From Nemertoderma westbladi (taxonomy: Eukaryota; Xenacoelomorpha; Nemertodermatida; Nemertodermatidae): 64,000 nucleotides of DNA. The stretch is taken from NCBI GenBank assembly GCA_032718475.1, contig JAUCBJ010000668.1, positions 1-64,000 on the forward strand, read 5' to 3'. Positions 54,979 to 64,000 of the stretch are shown piece by piece. Below the pieces are notes generated by a model that made no database searches, was not told the DNA's origin, and saw only the letters and a program-made list of their open reading frames with translations. The translations under genes and the position numbers were made by a program. The stretch's first letter is position 1; the number at the start of each line of letters is the position of its first letter.

Positions 54979-56285
54979 TATCTGCAACTTCAGTAAAAAA
55001 ATAGTGTTGGTACTAAGGTATTTATTTTGTATTATTATATTGAAAAAATTAAAAATCCCCGTCCCGACCAAATCCCTGGTAGATCCCAAGTCAACCCTAC
55101 TTAAAATAAAAACTATTATGTTCTATTAATTTCCATTTCGGTTCGTCGATGATGTTCTAATAATGTGAAACACAAAATACTAAATGCTAACATGGTTTGG
55201 GATGGATATAATAACATTGTGAAGGATGACAATTCTAGAGCACATAAGATACCGCATGCGAAAGTATACAGCGATAATTACAAGAAAAATACAAAATAAT
55301 AATATTATAAAGCACGTAGTAAGTAGAGGTAATTCTATGATCGAGTTTAAATTATATCTTCCAAATAAAAATATGAAATTATAGAGAACGTAATTAATTA
55401 AAATTAATGACACCAAATTTAATACGGAGCCTAAAAGGAACAAAGAAAATACAAAGTTATATAAAAAGTTAATTTGTTTTTGGGTCACAACCTTAAATAA
55501 ATTTATAATATTGAAATAGTATTTTATTTAAATGTTCGTTTTCTTGAAATGATATATTTATCGGCAGATATAGCTGCATAAGTACCAAAATTAGTATATT
55601 ATTCTCTCCGTATGAATTCATGCAGGCCATGAAATCAACCCTTTCAGATATAAATATAAATTTGCATCACTTATTTATTATGTAATTCTTAACCTTTTAC
55701 TTCAAAGGTCACGAGCATTTAAAGTTCCATAACCCTACGTGACTGACTATCGCTTATGATTGTATCACCGAGACACTATTAAATGGGATTGTAATTTACC
55801 AAATATATTCAATGATTTGTTTATTATCACCCTTAATTTAATGTTGGCTTAATCAATATTAATATTTAAATTTAAGGCAAAATCAAACGAAATCATTAAA
55901 TTCAGCTCACTTTTATTTTACATTTAACTTGTACTTATTTAATTAATGATCAAACCATTTTTATAGTATCCTTTAGCTCTGTGAGACAATCACATAGTTG
56001 GGCGTGGCGGAATTATCAAGTAATGCTAATAAAAACAATCTGTAAGGGTGGATTACAAAATCTAAAATTTCTGCATGATTTCAAGAGGAAGTATAATTAC
56101 TCTTTCGTAAGTTAAACACAATTGTTCGCGTTGTTTTATACCGGCACAACTCGAAATGGAAGAAAATAAGCCAAATTCTGATTAGCGAAAACCTGTTGTA
56201 TGAACCAAAATAGATAGAAAGGTAAACGAATCGCAAAATGTTCTTAGTCCCTTTTGTGGCTCAGTAATATAATTTAACACACTGG
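54979..56285. other. 3' side of the TANC-like gene, AT-rich
   Basis: Presumed 3' UTR and intergenic DNA. The hydrophobic 102-codon minus ORF at 55180-55488 is a product of AT-rich sequence and is not called. Confidence 0.35.
55912..55917 (-). terminator. Candidate polyadenylation signal of the TANC-like gene
   Basis: AATAAA on the minus strand about 370 bases after the TANC stop codon. Other AT-rich hexamers are near, so the choice is tentative. Confidence 0.3.
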
Positions 56286-59200
56286 TTACAACTTTGTTTC
56301 CTCGACTGGGCCCCGCTCCCGCTCCTGTAGTTGGGTGAACTCGACGGCGACGGACGGCGGTAAACGACCGGACTTCAACGCGGCGCGGCACTCCGAGTTG
56401 AGTCGGTGGATCAAGCGGTTCACCTCGTCCCGATGCCGATCCCCGGTGAGTCGCCGCGCCTCGTGCGCGTCCTTCAGCGCGCCAACCAGATCCTTCATGG
56501 CGTACCGGGCGCGGGATCTCGTGTAGAACGAGTCGCTATGCGCGGGTTTCAGCGCTAAAGCGCGACTAGCGTACTCAACCGCAGAATGGTACTCCTCCAA
56601 CTTACGCTTACACCGCGATATATTCAGATACAATGTCACCTTCATATCGCGAAACGTACGGAGATTGTCGCCGAATTTATCACGAGGGAACTTCTTGAGT
56701 GCGTATTGGAACCGGTGGATGGCGTCCTTTATGGTCCCGCGGTGGTACAGCGTGTCCCCGTCGTCTATCACTCTCCGCAGTAGCACCAAGGTAACCTCCG
56801 GCTTATTGAGGGCGATCGACCAGCACTGCGAGTTCGGCGCGGCGCCTCTACGCAATAACTCCTGCACCACGTTGGCCTTGTTGCAACTGATGGCTCGCTC
56901 CAACGGCCGGTTCCCCGCTCGGTCCTGGTGATCCAGATCGGCGCCCACCTCGATGAGGAACTCCACGATCGCGGAATCCCCGTAATAGATCGCCAGATCG
57001 AGCGGCGTCCGGCCTCCGTTATCAGTGGCGTTCACGGAGAGTCCCGCCTCTATGAGCTCCCGTATAACGGCGGCGTGGCCCTTCAGACAGGCCCATAACA
57101 ACGCGTTGAGACCCTCGGTATCCACTATATCACGACCCGCTCCTTTACCAATGAGACTCTGCACCGTAGCTAGACGACCCTCCTTAGCGGCCACCATGAG
57201 GGCGGTCAACCCGTGTTTATCCTGTACGTCCAATGAAACCCCGGCCTCAGAGAGCGCGTGGACGCAGCCTAGATGAGCGTACTTGGCGGCTATTATAAGC
57301 GGCGGGAGTCCCTTAGCGTTGGGTCGGTTGGGGTCGGCTCCGGCAGCGATCAGCTGTCTGCACGCGTCGTCGTGCCCCGCTGCGCACGCCGCAGTGAGCG
57401 CGGTATCCCCGCTCGCGGCGTCCCTCCCATTTATCGACGTGAGTTTGTCGCCGTTATCGTCGGTTACATTCACGAGGTACTGCAGGAGTCTGTTGCGACC
57501 GTTCGCTGCCGCGGATGTAAGGCACTGCTGCAGCACGTGGTTAACAGACCCGGCGAACTGTAGAAGGAAGCTGACTGACTCTATAAGTCCCGCCGCACTC
57601 CCGTAGACCATGGCGGACTGCCCCTCGCTGTCTGCGAGCAGTAAATCCGCACCCGCGTTCAATAGAACCTTCATACCCTGGATACAACCGCGGCGGGCGC
57701 ACAAACACAACGCAGTGGCCCCTCGCGCGTCAGTCGCATCGCACGCCACCCCCTTAGCGACCAGCAGACCAATCAGCTCGGTGTAACCAAGGTCGGCGAC
57801 CGCGCACAGTAACGGACGTCCGGTCTGCTCGGACACCCGTCCGTCCGGATCCGCCCCCGCATCCAGGAGCAGCTGCCACGCCCGGACTGACGGTTGGTAC
57901 AGGTTCCTCGGGCTAACCAGCGCCTCGGTGAGACGGTAACCCGACCACGTCAGCCAATCAGCGACATTCACATCCTCCAAACGCAGTAGATGGTCGACCA
58001 ATCGGAGACAGCCGACCTCAGGTTGCCGGGCAACCAGTCTACTGTAGTAGAAGGCCCATCGCGCGTGTCCATCCAGCGGGTCGCAGATGAACTGCCGCGA
58101 TTGGGACGGCTGTTTTAGCACCAACCAATCACAAAGCGAGCTGTGTAGGAAGACTATCTTGTCATTGTGTTGAGAAACGAAGATACTGAGGGAGTTGAGA
58201 TATTCATTAAATTCCTCGAGTTGCATAAACTCGTCGACACTCCTACTGTTAACAACATTAAACAGTTCGAGTTTATCGACAACGTGATCCGCTACTAGGA
58301 GAACGTTTAGTAGAGATTTAACTCGATCGTAACGATTCGAGTACGGGAACTTGTTGTTGCAATGGAAGTTGAGCACCTGGTTGAGACTGTCTGGGAGGGC
58401 GTTGTAAGTCGAACTCTTTAGCACCAAGACGCCCTGATCGATGAGGTTGAGGCAGAACTTGAGGTAGAGAAAGGAACCCCTAGAGTTGTTCACGAGGAGT
58501 TGGGAGAGTCTACTCAACGCGGTACAATCGAACTTCCCGCTGACACACTGGTTGATGTTGTCGACGAGGGGACCTTTAAGTCGATAACCGACGTATTCGA
58601 TAAGGTCCCGGTTGATATGGCAACCGGTCGGCGTATTAACCGCGGCGTCCAGGGATATCCGCGTGTAGGGCAACTGCTTCAGGAGGTTCACACGCGCGGT
58701 ATCCACGGTAACGATAAACTTTAACCAATGGGGGACCTTCATGGCGACGTCGACGAGCAACGAGAGTATCGATTCCCCGTAATCTCCCGAGAACTCCTCG
58801 GATACCCCGACGTTGTCGACGATGATGACGCCGAAGTCGGCGGTAAACTCCCCGCAGTCCCGGAGCCTCTTCAACGGCTCCACGATTCCCTTCATAAATG
58901 AGCCAATAGGATCGGTGGAACAGGCCGGACGACTCAACGCCTCAACCAATCCGGGGTCGGCGAACACCATCTCCTTGTAACCGGTCACGTGACCACAATG
59001 GTCCAATAGGAGACTCGCCAGACTGTTTACAAAGAGACCGACATCTGTTGTCTCACGTTGCCTAGATACGCAGTAATGGTAGCCAATGATGCGGTTCCCC
59101 AAACGGTCACCAGACCCGCGGTCCTCTATGGAGGAGGTACTGTCCCCGGATATGCGTTGCTTAGCAACCGGGACAGGCGTGGTCACCTGGTAACGCTTCC

Positions 59201-61511
59201 GTTTCTCCCACGAGTGGTGCGTCGGCTCCACGGTGGGGCAATGTTTACTCAACGCCTCCTCGCTGTGGCTAATAGCAACCAAACAGTTGGGTTTACTTTT
59301 ACTCGAGATCGAGTTATCCGAGGTCGACATCGGAAGGCGTTTCCTTGACGACTCGTACCGCGGCGACTCCCCGAAGATCCCGGGAGTTTCTCCCAACGAG
59401 GAGGAGGAGCTGTACTCGCTCGGTTTATCGCTGGAGACACCGGATTCGAGATAGTAGGAGCTCGGCAACCGCAACGGTTGCTTCCGGTCGAGGTCGCTCC
59501 TAGCGACCAACTCGGCGCAGAAGGATGTCTTCCCGGTCCCGGGGTTCCCCAGCAACACGACCCCTCGACTCGGCGCACCGCAACCAGTCTCAAACAACCG
59601 CTCCATCTCGCTAAACAACCAATCCCTGCCCATAAATATAGAGTCTGCCTCGAGTAAGGGATTATCGAAGTTCAGCACCGACGCGTCCACCGTTACCGAA
59701 CCGTTACACTCCGCTGGAACACCGGCAACCCACTGACTCCCCTTCCCACACACAACTCCTCCCCACAGCTCCCTGTCTCCTTCAAGGTCCCCCGTCTCCT
59801 CAACAAGTTGTTCCTCTGGAGTCGCATTTAGTTGAGCTTTTTTCCCCAGTTTGCCCCCTACCTTCCCCCCATCCCCACTCTCCTTGCCCCCTACCTTACC
59901 CCCGTCCCCACTCTCCCACACATTTCTCCCATCCCCCCAGACATTCACCCCGTCCCCCCACGCATTCCCCCCTCCTGATTCCCCCTGTTTATGGAAGTTC
60001 CGCGGCAATGTGCTGGACACCTTAGCAAACCTCCCTCGTCCATTCGACTGAGACTTTACCGGACTTCGGTTCTTCATGTGCTCCAGTCTGAGTCGCTCAA
60101 TCTGCTCTTTGGAGAGGATCACCTTAGTCTGGGGTTTCTGTGGCACATCACTGGAGGCTCGTGGTCTGCTGGGAGCATTAACACTGTGGGTAGACTGCAA
60201 ATTGGAGAGTGAGGAGGTGGTGGACAGGGAGGTGGACAGTTGCACCGGAGTGGTCTGTCGTGACGTGCCGTGTCTGGAAGAGGGCCGGGTTGAACGGTGT
60301 AGTAACGGGGAGCTCTCCTGTCCCTCGGCGGGTTGCCGTGGGGACAATTCGCGAGCCGAGAGCTCCGCCGAGGTGGGGGGCTGGAGGGGGTCGGATGGGG
60401 GGTTCCTGGGTATATTGATCGCGGTTCTAGGGACGTGGTATATAACGCCACTCCCCGCGGGTTGGAACGTAGTCGGGCCCTGAGTTTCCTCCCCGATAAC
60501 CTCCCGTTTAACCCCCGTCGGCTCCTGGATCGGAGTGCTGCAGCGCCGTGGGTGTGGTGGCACAGGGTGGCGAGGGCGGCTTGACTGCGGGGCCGCGTCC
60601 GGGGTGTGACAGCGGCGGAGATTGGGCGCCGCTAGCGGCGGGCGGTGGGGCGGCAGGGCGTGGGGGTAGGGCGCGAACGGGATGGAATGTATGGCGTAGG
60701 GTTGGGCGGGTAGGCGGGGCTGGGGGGCAGCTGAGGGGGGCGTAGGTGCGCCGTGCCGGGGTGGCGCAGTGGCCCTGGGCGGGGCCGCGCCGCCCACCTG
60801 AGTGGCGCCGTGGTACGACGGAGTCGGAGGCCGCAGTCCGCTGTCTTCCGACGCCTCGCGTTGATGGACGACCGTCGGACATTCGAACAAAGCGGAGTCC
60901 GACGACTCCCGAGAATGAATCGGCTCCGGGTACGATAGATACCGCCGGATCGCTGTCGGACTGTCAGTCTGTCCGTCGGAGAGTTGGGCTCCGGGTAGGT
61001 TAAGCGACTCGGTGGTGGACAGCGGACGAGTTTTATAGAACTTCCTTAGGTCGACGGCTACGTAGTTGCCCGGAGGTCTCCTGAACCCAGCGTCCGGGGC
61101 GGGGGCAGACCTGCGGGTCACGTGATCGCGACGCAGCAGGGGATTGGTCAGCGGCAATGGGTTGATCAGAGTCCGACTGGTCTGGCACTGCTGACTGCAG
61201 GTGGACCCGGGCTGCTCAGCCAGGGAGTTGTCGTCCGATGACTCACTGGATTCGTCCGATGCGGCCAAATCATTGGACGTTGCTTGGATACCGGTATAAT
61301 AGGGCTCTTCTGTCTGGGGAGGGAAGCCGTGCATAGAAACCCCGTCTCCGCACTGCACTGAGGTATTGCAATGAGTTGGTTGGCCGGGGAAACAGTTCTG
61401 CGACTCCCCCAATAGGTACTGTAGATGGGATATTAACGCAGAGGCCGCCTGGTCTGGAGTGGGAGGGGGTGGGAGTTCTTCTGTTGGATCAACATTGCAA
61501 TGAGCGTTCAT
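56286..61511 (-). CDS. TANC2: TANC1/TANC2-like scaffold protein (P-loop ATPase, ankyrin, TPR)
   Basis: A complete 1741-codon ORF without introns. TANC proteins are large scaffolds of postsynaptic densities and dense-core vesicle traffic in vertebrates (Drosophila rolling pebbles). Residues 1-600 are Pro/Ser-rich and disordered, with a His/Pro-rich part near 240-330 and a Gly/Trp repeat (GDGxNVW, GDGGKVGGK) at about 512-553. FMGRDWLFSEME (626-637) opens the NTPase domain. Walker A is GNPGTGKTS (655-663). A Walker B-like strand is FGVIIVDN (893-900). A helical STAND-type region follows to about 1150, then ankyrin repeats at about 1205-1560 (GADPDG, GHDDACRQLIAAGADPN and others). TPR-like helices run 1590-1700 (YLNISRCKRKL, ALALKPAHSDSFYTRSRARY). 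The C-terminus ETKL fits a class I PDZ ligand, as in vertebrate TANCs, which also end in a PDZ ligand. An in-frame TAA lies shortly upstream of the ATG. TANC1 and TANC2 cannot be told apart; the symbol is tentative. Vertebrate orthologues are split into many exons. Confidence 0.9.
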   Translation of the reverse strand: MNAHCNVDPTEELPPPPTPDQAASALISHLQYLLGESQNCFPGQPTHCNTSVQCGDGVSMHGFPPQTEEPYYTGIQATSNDLAASDESSESSDDNSLAEQPGSTCSQQCQTSRTLINPLPLTNPLLRRDHVTRRSAPAPDAGFRRPPGNYVAVDLRKFYKTRPLSTTESLNLPGAQLSDGQTDSPTAIRRYLSYPEPIHSRESSDSALFECPTVVHQREASEDSGLRPPTPSYHGATQVGGAAPPRATAPPRHGAPTPPSAAPQPRLPAQPYAIHSIPFAPYPHALPPHRPPLAAPNLRRCHTPDAAPQSSRPRHPVPPHPRRCSTPIQEPTGVKREVIGEETQGPTTFQPAGSGVIYHVPRTAINIPRNPPSDPLQPPTSAELSARELSPRQPAEGQESSPLLHRSTRPSSRHGTSRQTTPVQLSTSLSTTSSLSNLQSTHSVNAPSRPRASSDVPQKPQTKVILSKEQIERLRLEHMKNRSPVKSQSNGRGRFAKVSSTLPRNFHKQGESGGGNAWGDGVNVWGDGRNVWESGDGGKVGGKESGDGGKVGGKLGKKAQLNATPEEQLVEETGDLEGDRELWGGVVCGKGSQWVAGVPAECNGSVTVDASVLNFDNPLLEADSIFMGRDWLFSEMERLFETGCGAPSRGVVLLGNPGTGKTSFCAELVARSDLDRKQPLRLPSSYYLESGVSSDKPSEYSSSSSLGETPGIFGESPRYESSRKRLPMSTSDNSISSKSKPNCLVAISHSEEALSKHCPTVEPTHHSWEKRKRYQVTTPVPVAKQRISGDSTSSIEDRGSGDRLGNRIIGYHYCVSRQRETTDVGLFVNSLASLLLDHCGHVTGYKEMVFADPGLVEALSRPACSTDPIGSFMKGIVEPLKRLRDCGEFTADFGVIIVDNVGVSEEFSGDYGESILSLLVDVAMKVPHWLKFIVTVDTARVNLLKQLPYTRISLDAAVNTPTGCHINRDLIEYVGYRLKGPLVDNINQCVSGKFDCTALSRLSQLLVNNSRGSFLYLKFCLNLIDQGVLVLKSSTYNALPDSLNQVLNFHCNNKFPYSNRYDRVKSLLNVLLVADHVVDKLELFNVVNSRSVDEFMQLEEFNEYLNSLSIFVSQHNDKIVFLHSSLCDWLVLKQPSQSRQFICDPLDGHARWAFYYSRLVARQPEVGCLRLVDHLLRLEDVNVADWLTWSGYRLTEALVSPRNLYQPSVRAWQLLLDAGADPDGRVSEQTGRPLLCAVADLGYTELIGLLVAKGVACDATDARGATALCLCARRGCIQGMKVLLNAGADLLLADSEGQSAMVYGSAAGLIESVSFLLQFAGSVNHVLQQCLTSAAANGRNRLLQYLVNVTDDNGDKLTSINGRDAASGDTALTAACAAGHDDACRQLIAAGADPNRPNAKGLPPLIIAAKYAHLGCVHALSEAGVSLDVQDKHGLTALMVAAKEGRLATVQSLIGKGAGRDIVDTEGLNALLWACLKGHAAVIRELIEAGLSVNATDNGGRTPLDLAIYYGDSAIVEFLIEVGADLDHQDRAGNRPLERAISCNKANVVQELLRRGAAPNSQCWSIALNKPEVTLVLLRRVIDDGDTLYHRGTIKDAIHRFQYALKKFPRDKFGDNLRTFRDMKVTLYLNISRCKRKLEEYHSAVEYASRALALKPAHSDSFYTRSRARYAMKDLVGALKDAHEARRLTGDRHRDEVNRLIHRLNSECRAALKSGRLPPSVAVEFTQLQERERGPVEETKL

Positions 61512-64000
61512 CGTTACAACGCCAGATAAAGTTACTTAATATAAATGATTCTCCATAATGTATGATATTTATTAATAGTTAACCAATATTAGTCAGTACC
61601 ATCAGACCATATTCATATATATATATGTTATAATATATCAAATATAATTTGCAATATATAAATCCCGTACCAGTCAGCCAGTAGTGTTTATGTATAGCTA
61701 GAAGAAACAGAGATACAGTGAAATAATATATAATTTCATATAAAGTAGTACTGATGTAGGCTAAGCAGCTAAAGGAGAATTTATAACCTAAAGAATATAA
61801 ATAAACAAAAAACACATATATTAATAATATCAGAATATGGGAATATAGTCGCATCGCAACCAGTTGAAATACCATGCAGCCATGCAGCCATGAGCAGATC
61901 GGATATCAATAACTCTAAGTATAAGATGCGTTTAATATTCCAATGAAAATATTCCAATTTGAGTTGATTGCAGTTAGAGCTAGAATGTGTTAAAGGGAAT
62001 TATGAATCGATTTTACCAGCTTTCATATAATTGTGAAACAAAGTGATGGTTGTTTGGAGACACGGAGAGGAGATACCCAGCTATGCGTATCACACGAACG
62101 GAATACTTTAAGAATAAATCTGCAATCTTATCGACACAACTGCATTTTACCGGTAGTGAATCACTACTTCTATTTTCGCAATATCCTCATCCCCATTATC
62201 TTTGCGCAAGTTTTGACATGAGGACAGGTGACATGCAATCCCGCAATGCAAATGCGAAACCACCTCCACAATAGAATACGTATTTACGGATTACGGATAG
62301 CGATACCACGGGCTGACGGGACACGGGCTGACGGGTGATGTGTAATGGTAGTAGAAGTGTGATCCCATTGTAAGACACCTCAATCTCGAACTCCGAGTTA
62401 TAACAGTTGTTTGATTGAGCACAATGAGCAGTTTAAACATCGTGTTTTAACTCCGTTGTCAATAACGTATTTAATTTATGATGTCGTATATTTCTCCATT
62501 TATTCCAGCGCAGATTAATATGTAAAATCTCGACCGAATCGTATCGAAACCCTTGCGTTAAACGCCAAGAAGTACGTACCGGTACATACAATACTGCATT
62601 ACTACCGTATATAGAACCAGAACCATGCAGCCATGTCCGCTTGGTTTAACCATTCACCATTTAAGATAGTACAGTAGTATCAAATTTCAGCATCTTACGC
62701 TTACAGGCTTATGCAGAAATTGTCGATCTTATCTTGACATACAGACATAAAATCGAACGGGAAAATTAGTTCCTAATTTTAAATTGATTCCTTAGCCTAT
62801 TTAAGCAAGAACATCAATTAACTGCTGTTTAACATTCCTTATTTAAACAATAATTTCATTGTAATGTTGTAGTACTGTAGTACAGTAGTAAGTAATGTGT
62901 ATAAAATAATGTGCAGACATGTGTCAGACAGAAAGTGCTGTAAAATATTGCGCATAAAATAATGCTGTAATGTGCTGTGCCTGTGATGTGCATAAAAAGC
63001 ACATTATAAAATTTGACAACTAAAGTTACAACATGACAACCGGCAGCAGAACGGGAAAAATAATCACGGCGAGGATAACTCAGTCCAAATTATTGCAGTA
63101 TTGTGTCTGGCGGTCTGGCAGTCTGGGTACCGTACTAAAATTAAACACAACAGACAAACTGAAATATAATAATGATACCAGGCAGCCAGGATACAGGTAC
63201 TTGCCAGCTTGTCAGCTTGCAGCTGCAGGCTTGTACAGTTGTAGGCGGTAGTGTAGCGTAGTCTGGTTGCTGGTAGTGCGGTAATTAAGATTACATATTA
63301 AAAGTATAAGATGTAAAAAGTAAACTCGAGAATTATATTGTTATGTAATATTAGTTAGGCGCTAGGCCTATTATAATAATGAAAAAAAAGAAATAATGGT
63401 ACATAAGCAAGCAGGCTATTCGGTATAGGCCTATGCTATAGGCCTATGACTGTACGACATTATGACTGCAGGACTGTATGATAATCCTAATCCTACTGTC
63501 CTAGGAAACTAATATACAAGTTCCTACCTAACAGCCTAATACCTACTCTGCCGTCTGCTAACTCCTGTTAAGGTCAAGGTCAACTGCCTGACTAGCCTAG
63601 CAGCCTAGAGTGTAAGAGCCAAATGTATCTCAAAGGACAGAAGGAACAAAATGATGATATTACAGTTAACGTATTAATGTATTAAGGGCTCAACTGCTAG
63701 AAAAACATTAACAGTTGATTATTGAAAGGAATCGAACAGTCGAAAGTAAAATATGAAATAATGTTGATAAAAAAAAGATTGATTGCGGATGAATGCGATT
63801 CAGCCAATTCATTTTCTTGGACTGTTGGACTTGACTTCTACACCTGCATACTGACTGACTGTAACTATCCTGCTATCCCTGTATCATGTATTTCATTTAT
63901 CCCTACAACTGAACTATCTATCTGAATATAGCAGAAGAACTACACCTGTACACTGTACCGTACCGTACAGATTCATTCAAGATTAAGCAATCACCCAAGA
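61512..64000. other. Upstream region of the TANC-like gene
   Basis: AT-rich with AGGCCT-containing palindromes near 63360-63450. No exon or known repeat recognised. It should include the 5' UTR and promoter of the minus-strand gene, but no element can be pinned down by eye. Confidence 0.35.

Noticed and set aside
55180-55488. 102-codon hydrophobic minus-strand ORF
   Set aside because: Phe/Ile/Leu/Tyr-rich reading of AT-rich DNA, with no family resemblance and no splice or transcript evidence.
59249-60882. Several ORFs on the strand opposite the TANC-like gene and in its other minus-strand frames
   Set aside because: They are shadows of the GC-rich TANC coding sequence, and the 1741-codon minus-strand frame is clearly the real one.

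Overview
This is animal nuclear DNA: spliced genes with GT/AG introns, single-exon orthologues of animal proteins, and dense transposable elements and satellites. I cannot name the species. Four genes are recognisable as ZSWIM8, CANT1, TSR3 and a TANC1/2-type scaffold, so it is a metazoan, most likely an invertebrate. Long G/C homopolymers inside transposon ends and many palindromic words (AGGCCT, ACCGGT, CTACGCGTAG) are conspicuous genome habits.

Layout. About 1-41 kb is the middle of a large plus-strand ZSWIM8 gene. Eleven exons between 4480 and 40937 chain with consistent splice phases into about 1260 codons. ZSWIM8 is the substrate receptor of a CUL3 ubiquitin ligase that acts on Argonaute in target-directed microRNA decay. 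Its N-terminus (BC box, SWIM finger) lies left of the window. Its conserved C-terminal domain was not found to the right. The introns are full of repeats: a 21-bp minisatellite (0.44-4.45 kb), a 63-bp repeat (5.0-5.4 kb), a GGCT tract (6.8-7.3 kb), a 62-bp satellite (10.5-13.6 kb), a 25-bp satellite of more than 200 copies (25.9-31.6 kb), LINE copies, a Penelope-like element and several MITE families. A single-exon gene for an unrecognised Pro/His-rich protein of 542 aa sits on the same strand inside the 23-kb intron.

About 41-47 kb is a nest of non-autonomous DNA elements, including one with 60-bp perfect terminal inverted repeats built from CTACGCGTAG palindromes. Next come two compact intronless plus-strand genes: CANT1 (47.0-48.2 kb, Golgi/ER nucleoside diphosphatase) and TSR3 (49.3-50.05 kb, 18S rRNA aminocarboxypropyl transferase). 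About 50-56 kb is AT-rich with further inverted-repeat elements. A 5.2-kb uninterrupted minus-strand ORF (56.3-61.5 kb) encodes a complete TANC-like protein with P-loop ATPase, ankyrin repeats, TPRs and a C-terminal PDZ ligand. The last 2.5 kb is AT-rich upstream sequence of that gene.

The genes do not form a functional pathway. The unifying theme is structural: one intron-rich gene swollen by repeats, next to or enclosing several intronless genes. Exon boundaries are inferred from reading-frame continuity, splice-site consensus and my recollection of the vertebrate ZSWIM8 protein. No alignment was run.
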